Positions 49,750 through 61,005 are shown, counted from the first letter of the stretch. The stretch is 64,000 nucleotides of DNA from Thalassotalea crassostreae (GCF_001831495.1 NZ_CP017689.1:1674001-1738000); one strand, 5' to 3'. Notes: generated by a model not told the origin, from the sequence alone. Numbers and translations are program-made.

Positions 49750-50364
49750 ATGTCTGATTTTACAACGATTGAACAACGCGTAAGTTACGGCGTTGGCCGC
49801 CAATTAGGTGAGCAGTTACGTAACAACCCATTTGAAGATTTTGATATTACAGCGGTACAAGCTGGTATCGCTGATGCTTTATCAGATGCTGCTAGCCAAG
49901 TTAGTCAAGAAGACTTACAAGCTGCTTTCACTGTAGTATCTGAAAAGTTACAAGCTCAAGAAGCTGAAAAAGCTAAAGAAGCATCTGCAGCTGGCGAAGC
50001 TTACCTAGCTGAAAATGCAAAGCGTGAAGAAGTAACTGTTACTGAATCTGGTTTACAGTATGAAGTATTAGTTGCTGGCGAAGGCGAAAAGCCAACAGCA
50101 GCAAGCACTGTTAGCTGTCACTACCACGGTACTTTCTCTGACGGTAAAGTATTTGATTCATCTGTAGAACGTGGCCAACCGGCTGAGTTCCCAGTTGGTG
50201 GTGTTATTGCTGGTTGGACTGAAGCATTACAAATGATGGCTGTTGGTTCTAAGTGGCGTTTACACATCCCTTATAACTTAGCATACGGCGAGCGTGGCTC
50301 ACAGGGTGCAATCCCTCCATATGCAACGTTAGTATTCGACGTTGAGTTATTAGCGATCGTTTAA
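49750..50364 (+). CDS. fklB: FKBP-type peptidyl-prolyl isomerase, FklB-like
   Basis: A 204-residue prolyl isomerase. An N-terminal helical dimerisation domain (about residues 1-90, with FTTIEQRVSYGVGRQLGEQL) is followed by an FKBP domain from about 95. The latter has VSCHYHGTFSDGKVFDSS, the FPVGGVIAGWTEALQMM pocket and AYGERGSQGAIPPYATLVF. There is no signal peptide, so it is cytoplasmic like E. coli FklB rather than periplasmic FkpA. The strongly biased codons suggest high expression. A good terminator follows. Confidence 0.95.
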   Translation: MSDFTTIEQRVSYGVGRQLGEQLRNNPFEDFDITAVQAGIADALSDAASQVSQEDLQAAFTVVSEKLQAQEAEKAKEASAAGEAYLAENAKREEVTVTESGLQYEVLVAGEGEKPTAASTVSCHYHGTFSDGKVFDSSVERGQPAEFPVGGVIAGWTEALQMMAVGSKWRLHIPYNLAYGERGSQGAIPPYATLVFDVELLAIV

Positions 50365-50373
50365 TGTTATAAG

Positions 50374-50398
50374 AAGCCGGGTATTTCCCGGCTTTTTT
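50374..50398 (+). terminator. Terminator after the FKBP gene
   Basis: AAGCCGGG / CCCGGCTT with a 5-base loop and a T-run, 10 bases after the stop. Confidence 0.92.
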
Positions 50399-50513
50399 AT
50401 ACATAAAGTTATCTATGTTGAGTAGTTAAATAATAAATTGTTTTTAGTTAGGTTTTAAACCGGCAGTTTAGAAGTTAGTTAAAAGTAATTTTAATTTTAA
50501 GAGAATAACAACA

Positions 50514-51314
50514 ATGACTAAAGTTGCCATTTTAGGTTGCGGCGGCCGTATGGGCCGAAATTTATTACAAGCGGCATTTGAGCATGAAAGCATTGAACTG
50601 GTCGCTGGCTATGTACGTGAATCATCAACACTAAACGGCGTTGATGCGGGCGAACTTTGTGGCTTAGGGCACAAGAATATTGCCGTTAGTGCAGACATGA
50701 ACGATTTACTAGCAGCCGATGTATTAATCGACTTTACTGCGATTGAGTCGACATTTGAACATGTTGCTTGGTGTCAAAAGAACAATAAAGCCATCGTTAT
50801 CGGAACCACGGGCTTTAACGATGATGAAGTTGCTAAATTACAGGACTTGGGTAAAGGCATTCCTGTAGTTTTAGCACCTAATACCAGTGTTGGCGTGAAT
50901 TTGATGTTTAAACTGTTAGAAATTACCGCTAAAGCAATCGGTAATGAGACAGATATCGAGATTTTTGAAGCTCATCATCGTTTCAAAAAAGACGCACCAT
51001 CAGGTACAGCAATGAAAATGGGTCAAGTAATTGCCGATACGCTTGATCGAGACTTAAATAAATGTGCAGTCTATGGACGCGAAGGTATTACCGAAGAGCG
51101 TGATCGAGAAACCATCGGTTTTGCAACGGTACGTGCTGGCGATATTATTGGCGAACATACGGCATTTTTTGCTGATCTTGGTGAACGTATTGAAATTACT
51201 CACAAAGCAACGTCAAGAATGACCTTTGCATTGGGGGCAATGCGCGCTGCAAGCTGGTTAGGCAATGCACAACCGGGCTTTTTCGATATGCAAGATGTGC
51301 TTGGATTAAAATAA
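50514..51314 (+). CDS. dapB: 4-hydroxy-tetrahydrodipicolinate reductase
   Basis: It reduces the DapA product in lysine and diaminopimelate synthesis with NAD(P)H. The length of 266 residues is standard. The nucleotide motif [13 protein letters not shown] is at 8-20; GTTGF near 100; the catalytic region [17 protein letters not shown] near 155-171 contains the HH and the substrate-binding KKDAPSGT loop. It has its own Shine-Dalgarno. dapB directly before carAB is a common gammaproteobacterial order, but 250 bases separate it from carA here. Confidence 0.98.
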   Translation: MTKVAILGCGGRMGRNLLQAAFEHESIELVAGYVRESSTLNGVDAGELCGLGHKNIAVSADMNDLLAADVLIDFTAIESTFEHVAWCQKNNKAIVIGTTGFNDDEVAKLQDLGKGIPVVLAPNTSVGVNLMFKLLEITAKAIGNETDIEIFEAHHRFKKDAPSGTAMKMGQVIADTLDRDLNKCAVYGREGITEERDRETIGFATVRAGDIIGEHTAFFADLGERIEITHKATSRMTFALGAMRAASWLGNAQPGFFDMQDVLGLK

Positions 51315-51435
51315 GTTATCGCGATTTATTATTAATAGATAACGTATGCTTTTGGCGGCTTAATGCATAAATTGTAATTAAACGTCTAAATTGTTTTAAA
51401 TTGTTATGGACGAAACGGTCTGTAACGCGTAAAAT

Positions 51436-51468
51436 ACGCCGATTTTGCCAAAAAATAAGTTTTGGCGT
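51436..51468 (+). other. Competing hairpins in the carA leader
   Basis: ACGCC (51436-51440) can pair with GGCGT (51464-51468), while GCCAAAA (51447-51453) can pair with TTTTGGC (51460-51466). The two share bases, so only one can form fully, or they nest partly. There is no T-run, so this is not a plain terminator. A regulatory role in carAB expression is possible but unproven. Confidence 0.35.
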
Positions 51469-51567
51469 GAAATATAACTAATAATTGCTCGATATTATGG
51501 TTTAAGTACGACATAAGTCATGTATAAACAGCGGTTATTAATACTTTGATTCATTATGGAGGTTAAA

Positions 51568-52701
51568 TTGACTAAATCTGCCATCTTGGTACTGGAAGAC
51601 GGTACTATTTTTAAAGGCACAGCGATTGGTGCTGAAGGCTCATCAGTTGGTGAAGTTGTTTTCAATACAGCAATGACTGGCTATCAAGAGATCTTAACGG
51701 ATCCATCTTACGCAGAACAAATTGTCACTTTGACTTACCCACATATCGGTAACACCGGTACTAACTCTGAAGATGAAGAGTCTGCAGACGTTTGGGCTAA
51801 AGGCCTGATCATTCGTGACTTGCCTCTATTAGCAAGCAACTTTCGAAATGAACAAAGTTTAAGCGAATACCTTGTTGCTAATAACATATTAGGTATCGCC
51901 GATATCGATACTCGCAAACTGACTCGTATACTACGCGAGAAGGGCGCACAGAACGGTTGTATTCTAGCTGGTGACAACTTAGATACTGATGAAGCGTTAG
52001 CAAAAGCAAAAGCGTTTCCTGGTCTTAAAGGCATGGATCTTGCGAAAGAAGTTACCGTTAAAGAAACCTATGAATGGACTGAGGGTAGCTGGCAGTTAGG
52101 TAAAGGTCATGTTACACCGGATGAATTCCCTCATCATGTTGTTGCTTATGACTTTGGTGCTAAACGCAATATTCTTCGTATGTTAGTAGACCGAGGCTGT
52201 AAACTTACAGTCGTTCCTGCGCAAACTCCTGCAAGTGAAGTTCTTGCAATGAATCCAGACGGAATATTCTTGTCAAATGGACCTGGTGATCCAGAGCCGT
52301 GTGATTACGCAATTACCGCAATTAAATCATTCCTTGAAACAGACATCCCTGTATTTGGTATTTGTTTAGGTCACCAATTATTAGGTTTAGCAAGTGGCGC
52401 ACAAACAGTAAAAATGAAGTTTGGTCATCACGGTGCTAACCACCCAGTTAAAGACATCGAACGCGATGTGGTAATGATCACTTCACAAAACCACGGTTTT
52501 GCAGTTGATGAAAGTAACTTACCAGCAAACTTAACTGCAACTCATAAATCATTATTTGATGGTTCATTGCAAGGTATTCATCGCACTGATAAACCAGCTT
52601 TTAGTTTCCAAGGACATCCGGAAGCTAGCCCTGGTCCACACGATGCAGCCCCATTGTTTAATCATTTCATTGATTTGATTAACGCACGCAAAGCCCAATA
52701 G
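51568..52701 (+). CDS. carA: Carbamoyl-phosphate synthase small subunit
   Basis: The glutamine amidotransferase subunit that hands ammonia to CarB, for arginine and pyrimidine synthesis. 377 residues. The class I amidotransferase domain has the catalytic cysteine in [13 protein letters not shown] near 268-280 and the His/Glu pair in [13 protein letters not shown] near 349-361. The start is a TTG at 51568: GGAGG lies five bases upstream and the N-terminus then matches known CarA. The ATG at 51556 overlaps that ribosome-binding site and is unlikely. carB follows after 23 bases. Confidence 0.96.
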   Translation: MTKSAILVLEDGTIFKGTAIGAEGSSVGEVVFNTAMTGYQEILTDPSYAEQIVTLTYPHIGNTGTNSEDEESADVWAKGLIIRDLPLLASNFRNEQSLSEYLVANNILGIADIDTRKLTRILREKGAQNGCILAGDNLDTDEALAKAKAFPGLKGMDLAKEVTVKETYEWTEGSWQLGKGHVTPDEFPHHVVAYDFGAKRNILRMLVDRGCKLTVVPAQTPASEVLAMNPDGIFLSNGPGDPEPCDYAITAIKSFLETDIPVFGICLGHQLLGLASGAQTVKMKFGHHGANHPVKDIERDVVMITSQNHGFAVDESNLPANLTATHKSLFDGSLQGIHRTDKPAFSFQGHPEASPGPHDAAPLFNHFIDLINARKAQ

Positions 52702-52724
52702 ACTTATTAGATAGAGTAAATAAA

Positions 52725-55700
52725 ATGCCAAAACGTACTGACATAAAAAGTATTCTTATATTAGGCGCAGGTCCAATTGTAATTGGTCAAGCCTGTGAAT
52801 TTGACTATTCAGGTGCACAAGCCTGTAAAGCTTTACGCGAAGAAGGTTACCGAGTAATTCTTGTAAACTCGAACCCTGCAACGATTATGACTGACCCAGA
52901 AATGGCCGATGCGACTTATATCGAACCAATTCATTGGGAAGTTGTTCGCAACATTATTGAAAAAGAACGTCCAGACGCAGTTTTACCTACTATGGGCGGC
53001 CAAACGGCGCTTAACTGTGCGCTAGAACTTGAAGCGAAAGGCGTACTTGCAGAATTCAACGTTGAAATGATTGGCGCAACAGCTGATGCAATCGATAAAG
53101 CGGAAGACCGTTCTCGCTTCGATACAGCGATGAAGAAAATTGGTTTAGAAACACCACGAGCGAAAATTGTTCATTCGATGGACGAAGCAATTGAAGCGTC
53201 TGAATTCCTAGGTTTCCCTTGTATTATTCGCCCATCATTTACTATGGGTGGTACCGGTGGCGGTATCGCATATAACCGCGAAGAATTCGAAACTATTTGT
53301 ACACGTGGTTTAGATTTATCTCCAACGTCTGAGTTATTGATTGATGAATCATTGATCGGTTGGAAAGAATACGAAATGGAAGTGGTTCGCGACAAAAATG
53401 ATAACTGTATCATTATTTGTTCGATTGAAAACTTCGACCCAATGGGTATTCACACAGGTGACTCAATTACTGTCGCACCAGCACAAACATTAACGGATAA
53501 AGAATACCAAATCATGCGTAACGCGTCAGTTGCGGTACTTCGTGAAATTGGTGTTGAAACGGGTGGTTCAAACGTACAGTTTGGTATTTGTCCTGATACT
53601 GGCCGCATGGTTATTATCGAAATGAACCCACGTGTTTCGCGTTCATCTGCATTAGCATCAAAAGCAACGGGTTTCCCAATTGCTAAAATCGCTGCCAAGC
53701 TTGCAGTAGGTTACACACTTGATGAATTGAGCAATGACATTACTGGTGGTGCAACTCCTGCATCATTTGAACCAACAATCGATTACGTAGTAACTAAGAT
53801 CCCTCGTTTTAACTTCGAGAAGTTCGCTGGCGCTGAAGACCGTCTTACTACGCAAATGAAATCTGTTGGTGAAGTTATGGCGATTGGCCGTAACCAACAA
53901 GAATCAATGCAAAAAGCATTACGTGGTTTAGAAGTAGGCATGAACGGTTTCGACCCTGTGGTTGATGTTACCAAACCTGGTGCTAAAACTAAGATCATGC
54001 ACGAATTACAAGAAGCTGGTGCTGACCGTATTTGGTATGTAGCAGATGCTTTCCGTTTAGGCTTAACCTTAGAAGATGTATTCCGAACAACTAAGATTGA
54101 CCGTTGGTTCTTAGTACAAATCGAAGATATCGTTAAAGAAGAGCAAAACGTATACAAAGTGGGTATGTCTGGTTTAAATACTGATTACTTACGCAGATTA
54201 AAACGCAAAGGTTTCTCTGATAAGCGTTTAGCAGACGTAATTGGCGTAGCAGAAAGCGAAATTCGTAAGAAGCGTCACAATGCTGAAATCTTCCCTGTAT
54301 ACAAGCGCGTTGATACGTGTGCGGCAGAGTTTAGCTCAGACACAGCTTACATGTACTCAACTTATGATGAAGAATGTGAAGCGAACCCAACAGACAATGA
54401 CAAGATCATGATTATCGGTGGTGGTCCTAACCGTATCGGTCAAGGTATTGAATTCGATTACTGTTGTGTACACGCAGCACTTGCTTTACGTGAAGATGGT
54501 TACGAAACAATCATGGTTAACTGTAACCCTGAAACGGTTTCAACGGATTACGATACTTCAGATCGTTTATACTTTGAGTCAGTAACGTTTGAAGATGTAT
54601 TAGAGATTGTTCGTGTTGAAAAGCCAAAAGGCGTAATTGTTCAATACGGTGGTCAAACTCCTCTTAAATTAGCTCGTAGCCTTGAAGCAGCAGGTGTTCC
54701 AATTATTGGTACATCACCTGATGCAATCGATAGAGCAGAAGATAGAGAACGTTTCCAACAAGCGGTTGACCGTTTAGAGTTATTACAACCAGAAAACGCA
54801 ACAGTTACCTCATTAGATGAAGCAATGGCAAAAGCGGAAGCAATTGGTTTCCCACTAGTTGTTCGTCCTTCGTACGTACTTGGTGGTCGAGCAATGGAAA
54901 TTGTATACGACTTAGCGGATTTACGTCGTTACATGACAGAAGCAGTAAGTGTTTCAAATGATTCGCCAGTATTACTTGATCACTTCCTAGATGATGCGAT
55001 TGAAGTAGATATCGACGTTATTTGTGACGGTACAGACGTGGTTATTGGCGGTATTATGCAACATATCGAACAAGCTGGTGTTCACTCTGGTGACTCTGCA
55101 TGTTCATTACCTCCATACAGTTTACCAGCTGACATTCAAGACGTAATGCGTAAGCAAGTGACAGCCTTAGCATTTGAGCTAGGTGTTGTTGGTTTAATGA
55201 ACACGCAAATGGCAGTAAAAGACGGTAAAGTTTACTTAATCGAAGTAAACCCTCGTGCCGCTCGTACAGTACCATTTGTTTCGAAAGCGACAAGCATTCC
55301 ATTAGCTAAAGTTGCCGCTCGTGTAATGGCTGGTGTTTCGTTAAAAGAACAAGGCATTACAACAGAAGTTATTCCAGATTACTTCTCTGTTAAAGAAGTG
55401 GTAATTCCATTTAACAAATTCCACGGCTCAGATCCTTTAGTAGGTCCTGAAATGCGCTCAACTGGTGAAGTTATGGGCACAGGCGATACGTTTGAAGAAG
55501 CTTATGCTAAAGCAAACTTAGGCGCCGGCGTTTCATTACCAAAAGCAGGTCGCGCATTAATCTCTGTTCGTAATTCAGATAAAGAGCGTGTTGTTGATTT
55601 AGCTCGCAAACTTGTTGATTTAGGTTTCGATCTAGATGCAACTCATGGTACAGCCGTTATTTTAGGCGAAGCGAACATTCCAGCTCGCTTAGTAAATAAA

Positions 55701-55943
55701 GTACACGAAGGTCGTCCTCATATTGTTGATAGAATCAAAAATGGTGAATATAGTTATATTATAAACACTACTGAAGGACGTAAGGCGATTGAAGATTCGA
55801 AAGCGATTCGTGGCAGCGCATTACGTTACAAAGTGAACTATACAACAACATTAAACGCAGCATTTGCAGCTTGTATGGCGCATGCGGCGGACGATAGAAA
55901 AACTGTAAGCTCTATCCAAGAATTACATAAAAGGTGTCAATAA
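52725..55943 (+). CDS. carB: Carbamoyl-phosphate synthase large subunit
   Basis: It makes carbamoyl phosphate from bicarbonate, ammonia and two ATP. 1072 residues, equal to E. coli. Two homologous ATP-grasp halves are visible: the first begins [20 protein letters not shown] near residue 10 and carries [12 protein letters not shown] near 169; the second begins [20 protein letters not shown] near 560 and carries [12 protein letters not shown] near 715. The C-terminal allosteric domain follows from about 935. The stop overlaps the greA start by one base. Confidence 0.99.
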   Translation: MPKRTDIKSILILGAGPIVIGQACEFDYSGAQACKALREEGYRVILVNSNPATIMTDPEMADATYIEPIHWEVVRNIIEKERPDAVLPTMGGQTALNCALELEAKGVLAEFNVEMIGATADAIDKAEDRSRFDTAMKKIGLETPRAKIVHSMDEAIEASEFLGFPCIIRPSFTMGGTGGGIAYNREEFETICTRGLDLSPTSELLIDESLIGWKEYEMEVVRDKNDNCIIICSIENFDPMGIHTGDSITVAPAQTLTDKEYQIMRNASVAVLREIGVETGGSNVQFGICPDTGRMVIIEMNPRVSRSSALASKATGFPIAKIAAKLAVGYTLDELSNDITGGATPASFEPTIDYVVTKIPRFNFEKFAGAEDRLTTQMKSVGEVMAIGRNQQESMQKALRGLEVGMNGFDPVVDVTKPGAKTKIMHELQEAGADRIWYVADAFRLGLTLEDVFRTTKIDRWFLVQIEDIVKEEQNVYKVGMSGLNTDYLRRLKRKGFSDKRLADVIGVAESEIRKKRHNAEIFPVYKRVDTCAAEFSSDTAYMYSTYDEECEANPTDNDKIMIIGGGPNRIGQGIEFDYCCVHAALALREDGYETIMVNCNPETVSTDYDTSDRLYFESVTFEDVLEIVRVEKPKGVIVQYGGQTPLKLARSLEAAGVPIIGTSPDAIDRAEDRERFQQAVDRLELLQPENATVTSLDEAMAKAEAIGFPLVVRPSYVLGGRAMEIVYDLADLRRYMTEAVSVSNDSPVLLDHFLDDAIEVDIDVICDGTDVVIGGIMQHIEQAGVHSGDSACSLPPYSLPADIQDVMRKQVTALAFELGVVGLMNTQMAVKDGKVYLIEVNPRAARTVPFVSKATSIPLAKVAARVMAGVSLKEQGITTEVIPDYFSVKEVVIPFNKFHGSDPLVGPEMRSTGEVMGTGDTFEEAYAKANLGAGVSLPKAGRALISVRNSDKERVVDLARKLVDLGFDLDATHGTAVILGEANIPARLVNKVHEGRPHIVDRIKNGEYSYIINTTEGRKAIEDSKAIRGSALRYKVNYTTTLNAAFAACMAHAADDRKTVSSIQELHKRCQ

Positions 55944-56419
55944 TGTCAATGTTTCCAATGACCATACAAGGTGCTGATGCCTTAAGAGAAGAGCTTGTTT
56001 ATTTAAAACAAACAAGACGTCCTGAAATCGTACAATCAATTGCTGAAGCACGTGAACATGGCGATTTAAAAGAAAACGCTGAATATCATGCTGCGCGCGA
56101 AGAGCAGGGCTTTTGTGAAGGTCGTATCCAAGAGATTGAAGGTAAATTGGGTAATGCTCAAATTATCGATATCACTAAGATACCAAATAACAATAAGGTT
56201 ATTTTCGGTGTAACAGTGACTATTTTAAACATAGATACTGACGAAGAAGTGACTTACCAAATTGTTGGTGATGATGAAGCGGATATTAAAAATAACCGTA
56301 TCAGCGTTAACTCACCTATAGCTCGTGCTTTAATTGGTAAATCAGTAGATTCAGAAGTTGAAGTGACTACGCCTGGTGGCAAAGTAGAGTTTGAAATTAT
56401 TTCTGTAGAACATAGATAA
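55943..56419 (+). CDS. greA: Transcription elongation factor GreA
   Basis: It rescues backtracked RNA polymerase by stimulating transcript cleavage. 158 residues. The N-terminal coiled coil carries [20 protein letters not shown] near residues 33-52, including the acidic tip residues. The C-terminal FKBP-like domain has [13 protein letters not shown] near 120. The ATG at 55943 overlaps the carB stop (TAATG) with AAAGGTG upstream. A GTG nine bases earlier is unlikely because it lies within that ribosome-binding site. The overlap implies coupling with carB. Confidence 0.97.
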   Translation: MSMFPMTIQGADALREELVYLKQTRRPEIVQSIAEAREHGDLKENAEYHAAREEQGFCEGRIQEIEGKLGNAQIIDITKIPNNNKVIFGVTVTILNIDTDEEVTYQIVGDDEADIKNNRISVNSPIARALIGKSVDSEVEVTTPGGKVEFEIISVEHR

Positions 56420-56448
56420 TATTTCAACGTTACAATCGATTAAACAAG

Positions 56449-56478
56449 AAACCCAAGCATTCATGCTTGGGTTTTTTA
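56449..56478. terminator. Terminator between greA and the pilin pair
   Basis: AAACCCAAGCAT / ATGCTTGGGTTT with a 2-base spacer and T-runs on the + side. It can also work for the minus-strand pilin genes. Confidence 0.88.
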
Positions 56479-56518
56479 TTTTCTTTAATAACGTTAGTAA
56501 GACAATAACCTAGTATAA

Positions 56519-57070
56519 CTAACACTCTTCAGTTTTTACTGAAACAAACGCAGGAATAATCTCACCGTCAAGTTTAAATGCTTGTGTATATTCAACGTAA
56601 CACTTAACGTCTGTTCGGTTTGAATTTAACCAACCTTGCGGATAAATGCGTAAGAAAGGTACTTCACCTATGTTTTCTGGATCGTCAGGGTCTTTAGCAT
56701 AATATTCGTTTATACATTTCTCAGCACCGTAATAACTATAATCATAGTTATCAGTATCGATATGTGCCAATATACTGTTTGTACAGGATTGTGCCTGACC
56801 AAATGCCAGTCTTGCTTCTGGATAAACGAAAAATTCAGGATCAATATCGCTCGCTGGAATATCGCTTTCCAAATGCAAGTTTTTGATAAAAGTTTTACTA
56901 AATACGATGTTGTTTGCTTCCGTTAAAGTACCTGCGAATGATTCCAAATGAGCTATTCTGGTATCACGCGGTAAATCAATAAATTTCGGCGCCGCAACTA
57001 CTGATAGCACTGCTAGTACAACCACGACAATAGTCAGTTCAATTAAGGTAAAACCGTTTAAATTTTTCAT
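56519..57070 (-). CDS. Type IV pilin-like protein, second of a pair
   Basis: A 183-residue prepilin-like protein. The class III signal is NGFTLIELTIVVVVLAVLS, with cleavage after Gly6 and Glu5 of the mature form. The mature domain has four cysteines, including AQSCTNS, AEKCINEYY and a Cys at the very end. It has the same plan as its upstream neighbour (WLN..., CYVEYTQAFKL against CYTQYTEAWLS), so the two are paralogues. It starts two bases after the neighbour's stop. MshA-like or pseudopilin-like; no assembly genes are adjacent. Confidence 0.88.
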   Translation of the reverse strand: MKNLNGFTLIELTIVVVVLAVLSVVAAPKFIDLPRDTRIAHLESFAGTLTEANNIVFSKTFIKNLHLESDIPASDIDPEFFVYPEARLAFGQAQSCTNSILAHIDTDNYDYSYYGAEKCINEYYAKDPDDPENIGEVPFLRIYPQGWLNSNRTDVKCYVEYTQAFKLDGEIIPAFVSVKTEEC

Positions 57071-57072
57071 GA

Positions 57073-57576
57073 TTAGCAGTCCTGAGTATATAGAGCTGTT
57101 TGAGCATGGTGGGGGTATTTTGTGCCATCTGGGGTTTCAGAAAGCCAAGCTTCGGTATATTGCGTATAACATCTAATGTCATGACCATATTCTTCATATA
57201 CCGACTTTGGATAAATTCTGATATTACCTCTATTACCATCTTGATATACGGTATAGTCATCTGATTCAATAAACGCCAAAATAGTATCTTCTTGTGAGCG
57301 CATTTGACCGTAGCGAATTTTTGCTTTTTTACCTTTAAACTGATCATCGAGATGTCTAGCATCTAAATTTGCTTCTTTAGTCAAGCCCTTTACGGTCGCT
57401 TTAGATTCAATAATTCGATTAGCAGAAACTAAAACGCCTTCAACATAAGTGACAGCTTCAGCGCGAGCATCGCTTTCTAAGTTTAGAAATTTAGGTACGG
57501 CAGTAGCAGCAAGTACCGCAAGAATAACGATAACTATTGTTATTTCAATTAATGTGAAGCCCTTGTTGTTTGACAT
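57073..57576 (-). CDS. Type IV pilin-like protein, first of a pair
   Basis: A 167-residue prepilin-like protein with class III signal KGFTLIEITIVIVILAVLAA, mature N-terminal Phe and Glu5. The following helix carries FLNLESDARAEAVTYVEGVL, a MSHA/pseudopilin-type pattern. The C-terminal part has IRYGQMRSQEDTILAFIESD and a pair of cysteines (IRCYTQYTEAW, and the final Cys). First gene of a two-gene minus-strand transcript; the ribosome-binding site is GAGAAA. It needs the cell's own prepilin peptidase and pilus machinery, which must be coded elsewhere. Confidence 0.88.
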   Translation of the reverse strand: MSNNKGFTLIEITIVIVILAVLAATAVPKFLNLESDARAEAVTYVEGVLVSANRIIESKATVKGLTKEANLDARHLDDQFKGKKAKIRYGQMRSQEDTILAFIESDDYTVYQDGNRGNIRIYPKSVYEEYGHDIRCYTQYTEAWLSETPDGTKYPHHAQTALYTQDC

Positions 57577-57781
57577 ACTAATTTCTCATGTGTAAAAAAA
57601 ATTAGCGCAATGTTATTGCTTTGTTAATAGATAGACAAGTAATGCATTGTTTTAGTTTGTTAACCTAATGTAACGGTGTTTAGCGGTAATAAATACTCGC
57701 ATTAGGTTTATTAGGTGACGGGTATGAGGGCTTTGTTGGTTTTCTAATTATGGTTTTAATAACATTAAAGTTATTAGGAAT

Positions 57782-57804
57782 AAAAACGCGGCCAAGGCCG
57801 CGTT
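57782..57804 (-). terminator. Terminator after yhbY
   Basis: AACGCGGCC / GGCCGCGTT with a 2-base loop. On the minus strand a TTTTT run follows, about 23 bases after the yhbY stop. Confidence 0.85.
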
Positions 57805-57826
57805 CGTTATTAAAGAAATTTAACCT

Positions 57827-58123
57827 TTAAATTTTTGGAACACTAATTTTCTTTTCTTCTGATTGACGATAAATGATTAACGTCTTACCGATAGTTTGAA
57901 CCTTAGTAGAGTTTGTTTCTCTAACAATCGCGTCAACGATAAGCTGTTTAACTTCGCGATCATCAGTTGGAATTTTAATTTTAATCAGTTCATGGATATT
58001 AAGTGCAGAATCAATTTCTGCAATTACGCCTTCAGTTAGGCCGTTGCTGCCTAAAAGAACAACAGGTTTTAAGCTGTGAGCTAAACCACGAAGGTGTTGA
58101 ATTTGTTTTTTTGATAGATTCAT
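57827..58123 (-). CDS. yhbY: CRS1-YhbY-domain RNA-binding protein
   Basis: A 98-residue basic protein with the CRM/YhbY domain: LSKKQIQHLRGLAHSLKPVV at the start, then VLLGSNGLTEGVI (a GxxG-type loop near residues 25-30) and a C-terminal strand TLIIYRQSEE. It binds RNA and is associated with pre-50S ribosomal particles in E. coli. It is divergent from rlmE, the usual arrangement in gammaproteobacteria, with about 80 bases between the start codons. Confidence 0.95.
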   Translation of the reverse strand: MNLSKKQIQHLRGLAHSLKPVVLLGSNGLTEGVIAEIDSALNIHELIKIKIPTDDREVKQLIVDAIVRETNSTKVQTIGKTLIIYRQSEEKKISVPKI

Positions 58124-58204
58124 GTAAAAAATTTCTGCAAGTGACTTGAATTACATACATTTTAACGCCATCTTGTGATTAATACTAATTTAAATCGTAA
58201 CTTT

Positions 58205-58840
58205 ATGAGTAAATCTAAAAAAAGTAGAACAGTAAGTTCGCAACGTTGGATGCAAGAGCATTTTGACGATGAATATGTAAAAAAAGCGCAGAAGCTTGGT
58301 TTACGATCGCGAGCTGTATTTAAAATTGAAGAAATTAACAATAAAGACAAGCTCATTAAAAAGGGTATGAATGTTGTTGATTTAGGTGCTGCGCCCGGCG
58401 GTTGGTCAGAATATGCAGTAAAAGTTCTAGGTGATGAGGGGATGGTTGTTGCCTGTGATATTTTACCGATGGAGCCTTTGCCTGGCGTAGCATTCTTACA
58501 AGGTGACTTTAGAGAGGACGCTGTGCTTGACGCACTGTTGGATAAAATAGGTGGTCGTAACGTTGATCTAGTGATGTCTGATATGGCACATAACTTCAGC
58601 GGAAACGAAGCAACAGACCAGGCGAGAAACATGTACCTAGTGGAGCTTGCACTCGATATGTGCCACCAAGTTTTAAAGAAAAATGGTGCTTTTGTAGTCA
58701 AGGTTTTCCAAGGTGATGGCTTTGAGCAATTTATGAAAGATTGTCGCGCAAGTTTCACTACTGTGAAAACTCGTAAGCCAGAATCTTCTCGAGCTCGCTC
58801 TCGAGAGGTTTACATCGTTGCTACTGGCTACAAAGTTTAA
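58205..58840 (+). CDS. rlmE: 23S rRNA (uridine 2552-2'-O) methyltransferase
   Basis: It methylates U2552 in the A loop of 23S rRNA at a late step of 50S assembly. 211 residues. The AdoMet-binding motif is [16 protein letters not shown] near residue 54; the K-D-K-E tetrad includes the conserved lysine after RAVFKIEEI, Asp in [12 protein letters not shown], Lys in [10 protein letters not shown] and Glu in [11 protein letters not shown]. The ATG at 58205 gives the usual N-terminus; a GTG at 58175 would add ten residues. It is followed by ftsH, as in E. coli. Confidence 0.97.
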   Translation: MSKSKKSRTVSSQRWMQEHFDDEYVKKAQKLGLRSRAVFKIEEINNKDKLIKKGMNVVDLGAAPGGWSEYAVKVLGDEGMVVACDILPMEPLPGVAFLQGDFREDAVLDALLDKIGGRNVDLVMSDMAHNFSGNEATDQARNMYLVELALDMCHQVLKKNGAFVVKVFQGDGFEQFMKDCRASFTTVKTRKPESSRARSREVYIVATGYKV

Positions 58841-58898
58841 AGCAATCGGTTATAGATATTCTGTTACAAACTGTAGTAGAGTAAAGGTTAGAAAAGCG

Positions 58899-58904
58899 TA
58901 TAAT
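58899..58904 (+). promoter_or_regulatory. Candidate -10 box upstream of ftsH
   Basis: A perfect TATAAT 118 bases before the ftsH start, in the stretch between rlmE and ftsH. No convincing -35 lies 16-18 bases upstream, so the promoter type is uncertain. Confidence 0.3.
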
Positions 58905-59022
58905 GGACTATATAGCTCTGATTATATAGTTTATCTGTTCTTTTAAACCGTCAGTAAACACGATTTTAAAGAACATTTTTAAATAGAAATCGCAGAAATT
59001 TTTTCAACATGAGGTCCTCAAA

Positions 59023-60951
59023 TTGAGTGATATGGTAAAGAATCTTATTTTATGGCTAGTGATAGCCATCGTATTAATGTCAGTTTTCCAAAGTTTTACG
59101 CCAAATAGTACGGCTGATGGCAAATTGGATTACACCCAGTTTATTACTGATGTACAGCAAGGCCAAGTGAGCGAAGTTCGAATTGAATCTTCAGGCATCA
59201 TAAATGGTACTAAGCGTAATGGCACACCTTTCACGACAATGATCCCGACTCAATATGACAAGGACTTGTTAGGTGATTTAATTACCAATAACGTAAAAGT
59301 TGAAGGTGTACCACCAGAAGAGCCTAGTATGTTATTAAGCATCTTAGCGAATTGGTTCCCGATGTTATTGCTTATTGGTATTTGGATATTCTTTATGCGC
59401 CAAATGCAAGGCGGCGGGGGTAAAGGAGCGATGAGCTTTGGTAAATCTAAAGCCCGTTTATTATCTGATGACCAAATTAAAACCACATTTGCTGACGTAG
59501 CAGGTTGTGATGAAGCGAAAGAAGAAGTATCAGAATTAGTTGATTACTTGCGTGATCCGAGTAAGTTCCAAAAACTTGGTGGTCGTATTCCTTCAGGTAT
59601 TTTAATGGTAGGTCAACCAGGTACTGGTAAAACATTATTAGCGAAAGCAATCGCTGGTGAAGCAAAGGTGCCATTCTTCTCAATCTCTGGTTCAGACTTT
59701 GTTGAAATGTTTGTTGGTGTTGGTGCATCTCGTGTTCGTGACATGTTCGACCAAGCGAAAAAATCTGCTCCATGTATCATTTTTATCGATGAAATTGACG
59801 CGGTAGGTCGCCAACGTGGTGCAGGCCTTGGTGGTGGTCACGATGAGCGTGAACAAACACTTAACCAAATGTTAGTTGAAATGGATGGTTTTGAAGGTAA
59901 TGAAGGCGTTATCGTTATTGCTGCAACTAACCGTCCAGATGTTCTAGATCCGGCATTACTTCGTCCAGGACGTTTTGATCGTCAGGTTACTGTAGGTCTT
60001 CCTGATATTCGTGGTCGTGAACAAATTCTTAAAGTACACATGCGTAAAGTACCAATTGCTGATGATGTAAATGCAGAAACAATTGCTCGTGGCACGCCTG
60101 GTTTCTCTGGTGCTGATTTAGCAAACTTAGTTAATGAAGCCGCACTATTTGCAGCAAGAACCAGTCGTCGTTTAGTGTCGATGACCGAATTTGAAAAGGC
60201 AAAAGACAAAATAATGATGGGCTCAGAACGTCGTTCTATGGTGATGAGTGAGCAAGAAAAAGAAATGACTGCCTATCACGAAGCCGGCCATGCCATTGTT
60301 GGTCGTATGGTGCCAGAGCATGATCCAGTTTATAAGGTAAGTATTATTCCGCGTGGTCGTGCATTAGGTGTGACGATGTATCTGCCTGAAAAAGATCGAG
60401 TGAGCCACTCTAAACTACATTTAGAAAGTATGATTTCATCATTGTATGGTGGTCGTATTGCAGAAGAAGTTATTTACGGTGCAGATCGTGTTTCAACGGG
60501 TGCTTCAAATGATATTGAACGTGCTACTGAAATTGCTCGTAAAATGGTTACTCAATGGGGCTTATCTGAAAAGATGGGACCAATGTTATATGCAGAAGAA
60601 GAGGGTGAAGTATTTTTAGGTCGCTCGGCTGCTCAGCATAAACATATGTCTGATGAAACAACGAAAGCAATCGATGATGAAGTTCGCGTATTTATTGATC
60701 GTAACTACAAACGTGCAGAAGATATCTTGAAAAACAACATGGATATCCTTCACGCGATGAAAGACGCATTAATGACATACGAAACTATTGATGCATACCA
60801 AATTGACGATTTAATGGCTCGCGTTGAAGTTAGAGCGCCAAAAGGTTATGGCGATGAAGGTAATTCAGATGCTAATTCTGGTACACCACCAGCAAGCTCT
60901 GCAAAACCTGAAGCTGATGTTAATAAGCCTGCGGACGAATCTGCTAGCTAA
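59023..60951 (+). CDS. ftsH: ATP-dependent zinc metalloprotease FtsH
   Basis: A membrane-anchored AAA+ protease that degrades misfolded membrane proteins and regulators. 642 residues. Two membrane helices (about 7-24 and 101-122) flank a periplasmic domain. The AAA part has Walker A GQPGTGKT near 195, Walker [17 protein letters not shown], and the second region of homology with RPGRFDRQV. The protease zinc site is [12 protein letters not shown] near 420. The C-terminus is acidic and Ser/Pro/Ala-rich. The start is a TTG with GAGGT eight bases upstream; the ATG three codons later is too far from it. Terminator after. Confidence 0.98.
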   Translation: MSDMVKNLILWLVIAIVLMSVFQSFTPNSTADGKLDYTQFITDVQQGQVSEVRIESSGIINGTKRNGTPFTTMIPTQYDKDLLGDLITNNVKVEGVPPEEPSMLLSILANWFPMLLLIGIWIFFMRQMQGGGGKGAMSFGKSKARLLSDDQIKTTFADVAGCDEAKEEVSELVDYLRDPSKFQKLGGRIPSGILMVGQPGTGKTLLAKAIAGEAKVPFFSISGSDFVEMFVGVGASRVRDMFDQAKKSAPCIIFIDEIDAVGRQRGAGLGGGHDEREQTLNQMLVEMDGFEGNEGVIVIAATNRPDVLDPALLRPGRFDRQVTVGLPDIRGREQILKVHMRKVPIADDVNAETIARGTPGFSGADLANLVNEAALFAARTSRRLVSMTEFEKAKDKIMMGSERRSMVMSEQEKEMTAYHEAGHAIVGRMVPEHDPVYKVSIIPRGRALGVTMYLPEKDRVSHSKLHLESMISSLYGGRIAEEVIYGADRVSTGASNDIERATEIARKMVTQWGLSEKMGPMLYAEEEGEVFLGRSAAQHKHMSDETTKAIDDEVRVFIDRNYKRAEDILKNNMDILHAMKDALMTYETIDAYQIDDLMARVEVRAPKGYGDEGNSDANSGTPPASSAKPEADVNKPADESAS

Positions 60952-60973
60952 TCGCGCTATTTTTTCAATGACC

Positions 60974-61005
60974 AAAACCCGTGCTATTTAGTACGGGTTT
61001 TTTGT
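60974..61005 (+). terminator. Terminator after ftsH
   Basis: AAAACCCGT / ACGGGTTTT with a 10-base loop and a T-rich tail, 22 bases after the stop. Confidence 0.88.
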
